A DNA stretch of 64,000 bases from Pleurotus ostreatus/Saccharomyces cerevisiae fusant (Eukaryota > Opisthokonta). The position numbers and the translations under genes are program-made. Under the pieces are notes generated by a model. That model was not told the origin of the DNA. It worked only from the letters and a program-made list of their open reading frames with translations, and searched no databases. Below are positions 11,864 through 21,987 of this stretch, in pieces (within the stretch, counting starts at the first letter, position 1; every line of letters starts with the position of its first letter). Location: positions 43,889-107,888 of the forward strand of contig JAMQCK010000063.1 of NCBI GenBank assembly GCA_024196135.1, in the 5' to 3' direction.

Positions 11864-12241
11864 ATCCTCTCCCGCGTGCGCCGCGTCGTTGCGCTCGATA
11901 GCGCTCTCTTCAAGTCCTCGACCTGTTCGACATGATGGTCTTCGCTTGTGAGTCTGCCTTCCCGTTTCTCGCTTGGCTTTGGTCGAGCCGTTGTCTGCAG
12001 TGCCCCTGCTTCCCTTGCCTCCTCGTCTCTTGCTACCTGCATTTCTCTCTTTGATCTTCTCATGTGCTTCCGGGGCTCGTTGCATCCTCTAACTCGCTGC
12101 CTGTTGGACATTCCACTTCCCCTCCATGTTATCCCTTCGCCATCCTCTTCCCTGCCTTCCACTTCCCCTCCATGTTCCATTCGACCCTCTTCTGACCTCC
12201 GCTTCATTGTCCCTTTGTCTGCCACGTCTTATTGTGTTTCT

Positions 12242-12314
12242 TGAGCTTCCCGAGTCATCTGAGCTTCCCGAGTTTTCTGAACTTCCTGGAGTCTTCTGGA
12301 CTTCCCAAGTCTTC
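12242..12314. repeat. 18-bp minisatellite, 4 degenerate copies
   Basis: Four consecutive units of 18-19 bp: TGAGCTTCCCGAGTCATC, TGAGCTTCCCGAGTTTTC, TGAACTTCCTGGAGTCTTC and TGGACTTCCCAAGTCTTC. Each is a diverged version of the last. The unit length is close to a multiple of three, but the frames around it do not give a clear gene. Confidence 0.75.
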
Positions 12315-12369
12315 CGAAACTTGTTTCTCATCGTGCTCTCGAGCTGAGCATGTACTGACCTCCTTCCAG

Positions 12370-14460
12370 CCCAATCTCCTTTGCTTTTGTGCCTCGGGCT
12401 CAATGACAGGTTCCTTCGCTTGTACGACCATCGTGATATCCACTGCCCTCAGCTCAGCTCGTCGTCCGGACACCCTCGGTACCTGGCTGTAAATCAAGGT
12501 CCCATGCGAAGCAATGAGAGAAGCGAGATGGGCATGCAAGACTCGGTGAGTTGTGAGAACTCGATCCTTGCATTCATTGCTGATTGTATTCCCACAGACC
12601 TCCGAGTCTCGTCGTGCGATCGTGCAAGCAGCGCACACTATCGACTTTGCCTCCATTCCTACCGCTCAAGAAGCTTCCGCGCTCACCAAGCATGTCGCAG
12701 AGCAGCGCAGCACCGTCCAACACGCACACCTCACCGACTTTTCAACGAGCACTGTGTGCTTCCGACCGGCCTTTGCGAGTCGATGATCCGACGTACGGCA
12801 AGCGTGGTCACATGCGCAGAAGTCAGCGTGCATTCATCGACGCTTTGACGCTCGCGCGCGGCTTGGCAGTATGGTCTCGTTTCCCTGCTTGGTGAGTCTT
12901 GTAAACCTCATTGCTTGTACTCTGCTGACTCGTCCCCAGACTCTTTGCACATCAATTGTGTTCGCTCTATTCTCATGCGCGGTTGAGCCCCCGCTATGTC
13001 TACCCCTCCCCGCTATGCGTACCCCTTGATCTCAAGACATCTGTATCCCTCGAGCGAGCATGACACAACTCGCAAAGCAACAGATCTCTGTCTGGCGAGC
13101 AACGAGATCAGCTCGACCTCAGAAAGCTCATTTACCCTTCGCAAAGCTTCCGCGCACCTCGCCAGGCCCACATGCATCTCGACAAGGTCTTCCTCACACT
13201 ACCAAGGTCGTCCGCAACCATGAAGGTCTCCCGCTGCCTACCGAACTCGGGAAGCAATGTATCGCCGTCCGCCGAGCAGCCCGAGTGTCCGCTGGCCTTC
13301 CTTAAGCTCGTGATGTATTCCTGCTCTACCGGAGCTCTCAAGGTGATCCCAATCTTCTCAAGGTCCCGCTTTGATGCTGACTGCTACATCTAAGGTCTTT
13401 CCCCTTCGCCCATAATGCCGGGACATCTGGTCTCCCTCGATCACGGCCTCAACTTGCTCGACTTGCTCGAGTGCAACCCAGCCTCGCTTGTCTTTTGACT
13501 GATTATCAGCATTTGGATAGCCTCGATCCAAGCCTTCGACTCACTTTTCACTTGCTGCTCACCCTCGCATGTCTCCTCGCCACTTGCCGCACTCTCTCTC
13601 GCAAGACCGACACGGCCTTCCCACGGTTCAACTCGGTTCCGAGGTCACGTGATATGACCTGGCGCAAGCGCTGAAGCAACGTATCGTCGTCCGGCGAGCG
13701 ACGTATTGGCGTTCGGTGAGCGGGCAAGGGGTCTTGCTTGACATCGATGAGCTTGAGGTTGCGCAGAAGTGTCGAGGCAATGGATCATCGTCCGGCGAGC
13801 AGGGTTAGAGAGTTCGGGAGTCGAGGGCCTTTGAGAGTAGGATCTGTACATGCAATTCACTTGACTCAGCGAGTTCCAGTTGTCATAGCTGTTGTCGTGC
13901 AAGTAGACTACTGTGCTGCACTTGTCTTATAACCTAGGCACCGCTTGTAATTGACAAAGCCGACTTCACTCATTCAACCCTACGGTGCTCAATCACTGTT
14001 GTAGAACATAGATTCCCAATTCAAGTGTCTGTGCAAGTCTCGAAGAAGTGATTACAAGTCCGACGAGCAAGGGAATGTCAGCCCGTAGTCAGGAACGTGC
14101 AAGCTCGGTGAACGTTGCCACAATTGTGGTGAGTTTATCTGAGGTGCACGCGAGCTGTTCCGTCTTACGGGATGGGCTGAGGGTATCAGAGAGTGTGACG
14201 GGGGAGGGGGTAGCGTGGCAGGGGGAAGGCGATAGGTGGAGAGGGAGTAGAGGATGCGGGTGGCAGAGAGAGAGCTGACCTTGTGATAGCAAGTTGTACT
14301 ACATACTATAAAAGCTAGCGAAGGGCTAGACGGGAAGTAGGAGAAGTCAGCGTATACACCCCTCGGCGATAGGGTCACAGTGGCGCAGAGGGCGGACGTA
14401 ATAAGTTCGGGGGAGGAGGGGAGCGGGGGCACGACAGTGGTAAGTAGGGTCAGCCAGTGA
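12370..14460 (+). other. Region with coding-like exons and a dispersed 29-bp repeat; no gene model
   Basis: Four similar ~29-bp elements at 13076, 13253, 13675 and 13775 share the pattern AGCAAngnATCGnCGTCCGGCGAGCA. In one frame they read KQ-x-I-x-V-x-R-A (for example KQCIAVRRA and KQRIVVRRA). A plausible exon pair is about 12480-12545 joined over gtgagt...cccacag to about 12599, reading SRRAIVQAAHTIDFASIPTA. Stops and missing splice sites prevent a full model. Either a fast-evolving repeat protein or a decayed gene; from 13830 to 14460 I see nothing clear. Confidence 0.3.
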
Positions 14461-14882
14461 CTGGGCTCTATAAACAGAACCTCGTTGAATCACCTTTCCC
14501 CACCACCTACCCTTTATCCGGCGATGCTAGGACACTCCCGACGCCGCCCCTGGTTGGGCAAAAAGAGAAAGTTGCAGACGAGCGTGCAAACAGAGCGCGC
14601 ACAGTCACGCTCCGGATGAGGCAGGTATGTGATGGCGGACGCGGCTCACCGGTGCGGGCGCCCGAGCGATCGCGATCGAGTGACGTGCCCGACGCGTCCT
14701 TCCCCAGCCACGACCAGGCGGGGAAGCAGGCTGGAGTCGCGAAGCAGCCTGTCAAGGAGGCGAGACAGCAGGCGCGACAGCAGAACAACCCCATGCCCAA
14801 CCCCACTCCCAACCCCACTCTCCCAGCCATGCCAGTACCGCACTCGGAGGCACACCCCGTCCCATAGCACCGACTGCCCGCG

Positions 14883-17465
14883 CATGTAAGGCTGGAGGCA
14901 ACGGCGGAACCATTTTAGATTTCTTCCTCATCGTCGACGCGCTCGGACCTCCCCGACGCCCGCGTCCTCCCCACCTTCTCCTCGCCCCCCTGCTCGACGC
15001 AATCATCCGACGCAGCGGTCATGTCGTCCACAAAGCCCACCGCCATCATCTTTGGTGCGTCCGCTGCATCGATCGATGCCGGAGTTGCTCACCGTCATCT
15101 TCAGGTGGACTCAACACCTACTCGCGCGCCCTCGCCGCACACCTCGTACCGCTTGAGGGGGAGCCATTAGTATCAGTGAGTGCCAGCGCCAACAAATTAC
15201 GACCTAGCTCACACCCACCCAGCACGTCCGCATCGTGGACAAGTATTCCGTCAAGCCGCCAACAACGTAGGCGCACTCCCCCTCCCTCTCTCGCCATCTT
15301 ACCCCCTCTCTCAGCTACATTGGCGCCGAATTCCCCAAGATCCTCGACAAGCCCGAGGTCGACTACCACCAGGCAAATGTCACCGTCGCGTGTGCGTGCC
15401 CTTCCCTCCCTTCAGATCTTTCCCTCACACCCCACCAGCAACCATAGCATCCATGTTCGACCCGCCAGAGGGCGTCGCCGGCTACGACTACGTCTTTGAC
15501 TTTACCGGCGAGATTCGCCCAGATCGGCTCGAAAAGGCAGGCAGCCCACTCTCGCCCTTCCCTCCCCCACCCGTTGATTAACACCCGCCCAGATCCACAT
15601 CCAGTGGACCTTCAACGTCGCCCGCCTCATTGCGACTGAGGCCGCAAAACGGAATGTGAAGGCCTACGTGCGCCTGCAGCTGCCGTTTTACGAGACGTCG
15701 TCGAAGACGCCGGCGACGGAGAAGGACGACGTGAAGCCGGAGGACAACATCGGGACGTGGTGGCACGAGACGCTGCGCATGTTGGGCGCGATGGAGAAGT
15801 GCGCACCCCACCTCCTCCTCGAGCTACGCTGACCACGCTGCAGCCTCAACGTCGTCGCATTACGCATCGGCCACGCATACGGTCCATATGTCAATTTCGG
15901 GATCAGTGCGTCACCCCATCTTCCCCCCCTCCGCCCTTCACTCACCCGATCCCAGTCCCGACCCTCATCACCGTCGCCTCCGTCTACGGCTACCTCAAGA
16001 AGCCCATGAAGTCATTGTAAGCACCCTCCCTGCGTCCACCTTACCTCTTCCCCCCACTCTGCCCACCCTCTCCTCCCCCTCTCTTCCCCTCACACACCTC
16101 CCCTCTCCCTCCACCGCCATCATTCGCACACCTTCTCACCCATCCTCCCACAGATGGGGCCCCGGCAAGCACGGCAACAACACCGTGCACACCGACGACG
16201 TCGCCGGCGCGATGTGGGCGTGCGCCGAGTGGATGGCGGCGCTGGGCCGGAAAGCCGCGGACGAGAAGGCGGGCGAGGACATCCCGTTCCACAATGATAA
16301 GGCGAAGGTGGCGGAGGTGGAGGGGATGATCCCGGCAGGGCAGAAGGTTAAGCTGCCGTTGTTTAATTTGGTGAGTAGGGGTTGGTTTTTTTATGGGTGG
16401 AGGGTGGGTGGGTGGGATGAAGGGTGGAGGAAGGAGGGGAAGGGTGGAGTGGGGGGAGTGGGGCGAAGGGGAAGAGGGCGAAGGGGAAGGTATGGAATTG
16501 CGTGCTGATAAGCGTCACAGGTCGACGACTCGAATAGCACGTTCGCGAGCGCGGGGTCGACGGTGACGGAGTTGTTTGGCACGACGTTCGAGTTTTTCAA
16601 CTTTTTCGAGAACACGATATTGAAGGTGTGCTTTCCCTTTGCTCCTTCGCTTCTTTTCGTGAGTTAACCACTAACCCCCACCCCAGATGGCCGACGTCGT
16701 CGAGGACATCAACGAGCACCACGTCGGCGGCTGGACCGAGATGGTCCAAAAGTCGAACCCGCCCGTCCCCAACACGCCCCTCTCCGCGTACATGGACGCG
16801 TACCAGCTCGAGAAGCACGTCTGCGCGTTCAGTAATCAGAAGATCAAGGAGGTCGTGGGGTACAAGCTCAAGAAACCGAGTTTCGATCACGAGGGGATTC
16901 GGGAGGTGGTGGATAAGTGGAAGGAGGAGGGGAGTTGGCCAATTCTGTAGGCGCGCGCGCGACTACGCACAGCTGCGTGACCCGTGCACATGGGCATCAC
17001 GTGACAGCGTGATGCCTGCGAACGGCTGGGCGGGAAATTCGCCCCGAATGTCAGCCGTGAATCTGTGTACGCCCTCTTCCTCCTCTTACATGCTTGATTC
17101 TCTCTCGCCCATCCCCTTCATCTTCGGCATGTTGTTTTGATCCTAATCGCACCTGTTGTCATGTGCTGTTACAGTTATCTGCTTCGCCTACCTCCCCTCC
17201 GTCCTCACCTACGCATGCCCCCATCCCCCAATCTCCTCTTCGCATGCCCAATCTCCTCCGCCTCCTCCAAACGTTTCGCCTCCGCCCCGATCAAAGCTTC
17301 TTTCCTCACCATGTCCTTGTTTACTTACCAATGTTTCCTCCCCAATTGACCGTACCGTTGATGACTTCTCGCTTCTTCTGTTTATACCGTACTTATCCTA
17401 CCTATTGTTAATAATGCTCTCAACACGGCGGAATCCAATATGCTTGTCTAAATATCGTGCGAGGG
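14883..17465 (+). repeat. Segmental duplication, copy 2 (epimerase-like gene plus flanks)
   Basis: Direct-orientation counterpart of 3828-6350. Exon lengths are identical, introns 1 and 7 are close, while introns 2, 8 and 9 and the 3' flank have diverged strongly. That pattern means the coding part has been held by selection (or gene conversion) since the duplication. Confidence 0.85.
15021..16950 (+). CDS. Extended-SDR / NAD-dependent epimerase-dehydratase-like protein, copy 2
   Basis: Exons 15021-15054, 15105-15175, 15223-15266, 15315-15391, 15448-15536, 15593-15798, 15844-15905, 15956-16016, 16154-16370, 16521-16625 and 16687-16950 have the same lengths as copy 1 and give 409 aa. Differences are conservative, for example VAGYDY for VSGYDY, EDNIG for EDSIG, MAALGRKAAD for MASLGRKGAD, and NQKIKEVVGYKLKKPSF for NTKIKEVVGYRLKKPTF. 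No stop or frameshift, so both copies look functional. The GC-donor intron (15537-15592) is kept. N-terminal Rossmann glycine motif IIFGGLNTYSRA; the canonical YxxxK is not evident. Function within the SDR superfamily is not assignable from sequence alone. Confidence 0.85.
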
Positions 17466-17991
17466 GGAGTAAAATAGGTGGTTTCTATATGTGGGTACGA
17501 TCGGTGGTTTACAAGTGCGCGAAGACCGACAGGAGCGCGAAGAGGGTGTTTGACTTGGGTCGAGAGGCTATCTGAAGCCTTGCGCCAGTCAGCCACATTC
17601 TGTCAATTAGCCTCGCATAACGGCAAATTTTTTGTCATCAACCCATTCAGCGTACCGCCCCGCCGGCTGAGATCATTTCAGAGGCAAAGCTGGTCGATGC
17701 GTCCTTGCGCTCGTCCTCCCTGGCAATTAGGAAGTTAGCATCGGCACCCGTCTCCGACATGTGATACGTGAAGTCGAAGAGGAAGTCCCTGAAGACCGAG
17801 CACCCGTTGGCGTGATCTGAGTATGGGGACACAAGAGAACGAGTCTTCTAGGTACTGTTACATGAGTTGAATCACGAACAACAGGCGTCCTCCTCAACGT
17901 GTGGCATACCCACCACACCAATCTGTATCTCCTCCCCTTGGAGATACGATACTCCGCCCCAATCCCAAGTACCCCCGCTACACGTCGCCCC

Positions 17992-20972
17992 CTACCACTC
18001 CATCGACCTGGAACGTCGGAAACCGACCCCGGGGCCCGAAGCTGGACGACGCGACAGCAAAGTCTCGTCCACTTCCTCCATCGTCGGCAAGCGCTCCGAC
18101 GTTTGTTGACCTCCCGCATTCATCGGTGCGATGTCCGCTTCCGCTGGTCGCCAAATGGCGTCCAAGGACATCGACCTGCGCAGCGGACGAAAAGGGTTGA
18201 ATGTGGGGTGCTGTTCATCTTCCGGATCGTCGAAAGTCCTGTGTCGACCCGCATTTGCCGCGGACGACGCCTCGTCGGCGGCAGGCGGTTCGTCGACGAC
18301 ATCGGAAAAGCTGGTGAGTCCTTCCACAACTCCAAGGTCGGCGGACTGTGGCGGGCTGGCGGTCGAGCGACGGAAGCGTGCACTGGTCTCCGACGTCCCA
18401 GTGGTAACACCCTCGAGCTCAGGCATCGAGGGTGGGATCCGCATTGGCGGCGGTGTGGATGCAAGCAAGCTATCACTGCCTGCCCGTGCTGCGTGCCATG
18501 TCCGCAGCGGGTTATGGCGCATCAGCATATGGGAGGGTCCTTCGAGGTGTCCTCCGTGGTCCCTTGACCCCGAAGGATCGCCCAAGGGTCCTTCAGTCCT
18601 ACTCAAGGGCCAATCATGCTGCGCAACGTCCTGTAGAGGCGAAGGTGACTCTGCAGACGACGAAGGCGACGTATACGGCAGAAACATATTGAAGAATAGT
18701 CATATGGCCATAAGTCGTGAGTAGGAGAACGGCAAGATACAGCAGGTGCCAAGACCCACCTGGAGTATCGCCATGTCCAGTTGTAGTTACAGGCGCATTC
18801 GCGTCAGTTCCTAAGAAAGTAGGAAAATGATTGGCAGACGAGTTCTCGAACTCGTCCGTCATAAGTGTCGGTCCCGAAAGGACTTCGGGCTCAATCGATG
18901 CAGAATCAGACCAACGGTCTTCACCGTTTTCATCCGATGAGTATACCTCTGCATCGTCGCGCAGGAATTGAGATAGTCGACTCCCACTGAGAGGTGGATC
19001 GGATCGCGAGAATCGATGTCCCTCGTGTCGAGGGGACGGCGACATGAATTGCGCCATTTCCTCTTGCCTTTCCTCCTCCCACGGGCGGGTCAGTATCTCC
19101 GGTGTTGGCGAGCGGTCCCGAGAAGGGGCCGTGCTGGTCTGCGGTGATTTTTCGGTAACTTGTTTGTTGGTGGTTACCACCCCGTAATCGCTGTATGTCG
19201 TTCCGTTGGGAAGTATTTGTTGCACCATGGCCTGCACCCGTTGCTTGTAGGCCCTGTCCATCCGATCGCCATAACGCGCGAATGTGTTGATGACAAGGCA
19301 AAGGTAGATGATGCCGAGACCAAGCATGCAGGAAATCACAATGCGCGCAGCTCGATCACCATCGGTCGAGTCGTCATCGCCCGCGACGTGGCTCGTTCTC
19401 CAGACATATGACATGATGCTGGAGATGAACAGGATGATGGACCTATACAAGAGTTCAGCCGGGTATATAGGGATGCACGGGATGCATACCAAATGAGCCA
19501 TACCGTGGGCATGGCCAGGAGGACCCACACGTTCCAAAGGATAGAGTCACGTCTTTTTTGGGCTTCCTGTTGGGCATTACTATGCATCGTTCACGAAAGG
19601 CAACAACAAACTTACATCCGCCCACGCAGCGGCCTTGTGCATACGTTTCATGGTGCCGAACCGAATGATATACAGGCAGCCATAGAGGAGAGACATGAGG
19701 GCAGCGATGAGCGCGAGCAGGCAGAGCGTTCGCGTTACGACATCCGATGAAGCCGCGTCGATCTAGGATTTATGGCTATCAGAGGAGAGCGATGGCCGCG
19801 CCAAGAACCCAATAACCTGCAGCATGGACATAAGTCCCCTATATCATCGTTTTAGCTGCTCATTCAGAGCGAGGGGTTGCTAGTACGCACGACATGAGTA
19901 GCGCAGATATTATATTCTGCGTCTTCCATTCGCGCAGGAGGGAGTTAATGAACGATTCCCAGGAGTCCTTGAAGCGTTCCATGGCCGGAGTAACCCAGTT
20001 TGACGCGTGCTGCGGTACCACAGTCCAATTAGAGATGCGTCGCAGGCGTTCCAACGCCTCTTTCCGCTCTTCGAAGCCCTTCGCCGCCCATTCCGCAGTC
20101 GTCGTCCTCGCCAGCTTGTAAACCTCCGCCATGCTCATGTCGGCATCTTCCAACACACGAGATACCCTTCCATAGTAGAAGACGGGCATGCGAAATAAGA
20201 CGGTCTGGTACAGGAATAGCCACAGCTTGTAGGTCAGGATATCCCTGACGCTGCCGTGACGATTACCGAACTTGTCTGGGTTCGGTTGATACCACCGAAA
20301 CTGGTGATCAGGAGGGATGCCCGCCTCCAGGCAAGGGCTTGTCAACGACGAGCCAGCGTCCGGGGGCGTTTCGGGCAATGCAAAGAGGGAAAAAAATCCA
20401 GGAGCTGGTGGAGGGTTGTCGACCGGGTAGAACTTTGGCTCGGGGATTCCGAGAGACAATGGTGTCAGGCCACAGTCCGTTGCAGAGGGATTGCCGGGTG
20501 GGGGTCCGTTCTCCGGATTATGCATCGCCGCAGCTGGTTGTCCGGAGGAGCTATCGTTTGTCGAAAGAACTTGCAGTTCGACGGCGGTTTGGTCGGAACC
20601 CGTGCTGCGTCGAGGTTGCGATGGCCCTGTATGCTCTGGGTTGAGCGTGGCGGTGTGTTGTGCCCATTGAACGTTGCGTGCTCGTCGCTGCGCCAATGAG
20701 AACAAGGAAAATCGGCCAGAGCTGACTTGATTATCGCCGTCTGCGTGCTGCTGATCGGGAAGCCGCTCAGTCGAGCTAGCAAGGTTTGCTTCGAGATCGG
20801 CATCCAGGGATGGCCCCCTCGCTCGCTCAGACAGACGGCTCAACACTGGGGGCGGTCAGCCGTTGCGATCGAGTGAACAGATTGTATGACCCGCACATTG
20901 ACTGCCTGGGAGAGCCCACCAACCAGCGCTCCTCGATTGAGAGTTGATCTCAGGCTGCCTGCGCAACGCCAT
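17992..20972 (-). CDS. Large multi-pass membrane protein, fungal hypothetical
   Basis: Exons 20972-20897, 20845-19891, 19838-19817 (22 nt), 19762-19616, 19566-19490, 19442-18760 and 18650-17992 join in phase to 872 aa. The first ~260 residues are Ser/Pro-rich and look disordered. A central block carries hydrophobic segments: ILTYKLWLFLYQTVLF, then LCLLALIAALMSLLYGCLYII, SILWNVWVLLAMPTVWLIWSI and IVISCMLGLGIIYLCLVI. A His/Arg/Asp-rich tail of about 450 residues follows (for example RSMSLDAIWRP, and RRSRSMEW at the stop). I infer four or so transmembrane helices with long cytosolic ends rich in possible phosphosites. No named family; I recall similar anonymous proteins in Agaricomycetes. The N-terminal exon is the least certain part. 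Confidence 0.75.
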
Positions 20973-21950
20973 GAAGGACAGTAGACGCGGGAGGCAAGAG
21001 CGTGAACGCAAGAAAGTCGACTGGGGGAGGCGATGGTATGTGAGTCAGAGCGGGAAGCCACGGACGGACACAGTGCAATACAATGTTATCGACCTTGCCC
21101 ACGGTATACAGGAAGAAGCTGTCCATGACAGATTTAGCAGACGCCGATGCCGGCACCATGGTCGCGCATTGGTGGCGACTATTCACGCGCACGGCACGCA
21201 AGGAGGAGACCGGCGACTCATCCACACTTTGCAGATAGCATGTTTGCAGAGAAAGGTCGGGTTCAACTCACGCAAGCTCTTGTGTAGTAGCATATCGCAC
21301 ACTTGGGATGCATATCGCGGGAGTGCGAACACAACGCTGCTGTCTGTAATCGAAAGCTGTAGAGTTGAGCCAGCGAGCTGAACCTATCACATAAGAAGTA
21401 CGAACCTTCTCCCAAAGTCATCCCCATGCACTATCTGCCTGCTATTGTAGCCTGCGTGAGTAAACAGAAGGCTTACCTTCATCCCCACACGCACATGCCC
21501 AACGACGGAAAGATGATCAAGATGCATATTGGGACATACGACATCAAGTAGGAAGTACATAAACCATAAGAGTTATACCATGAACAAGGGAACAATGAAC
21601 CGAACTTCGAACATCCTCCTCAACACCATCAAGCAACCGTCGTGCGTAGCGAAAACGCTGTAAAAGTCAGCCCAAGCGAAAGCGCGATGAAAGTCGAAGA
21701 GCGAAGCATGATAGACCTGCGAAGATTAGTACGAAAGCGGGAGGTATACCTGGCATATGAGCCTGAAGTAATCGTCGAGGGTGTTGGTCTCCTCGAGCGT
21801 ATTTTGAGTTGGGTCCGCGCGTGCTATGCACGCCGTAGGCAAGAGAGGCCAGGAGGTGCAGAGGAGAAAGCTTCGCGGCTGGCCGTTGAGGGGCGCGAGC
21901 ATTGGCGGTGACCGCCAGCATCGACAACGCCCCAACGGCCTTCGCCACAC
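20954..21950 (-). other. Coding-like minus-strand segments upstream of the membrane protein, not resolved
   Basis: Segments that read like protein are 21126-20954 (MDSFFLYTVGKVDNIVL... ending at TGA), about 21392-21240 (LQLSITDSSVVFALPRYASQ), and about 21560-21470 (MYFLLDVVCPNMHLDHLSVV, then VHGDDFGRR after an intron). I could not join them in one frame. They may be a small separate membrane-protein gene or unspliced 5' exons of the 872-aa gene. No family recognised. Confidence 0.3.
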
Positions 21951-21987
21951 GACACGCGACTCCTCCGCCGTCTACGTTGCAGTAGTC

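Noticed and set aside
11366..11935. 189-codon plus-strand frame
   Set aside because: Pyrimidine-rich, Ser/Pro/Arg/Leu-only composition, no homology signal; looks like the complement of a purine-rich stretch.
14457..14867. 136-codon plus-strand frame with Gln/Pro-rich end just before epimerase copy 2
   Set aside because: It starts at GTG, not ATG; the first ATG is deep inside; low-complexity ending only.
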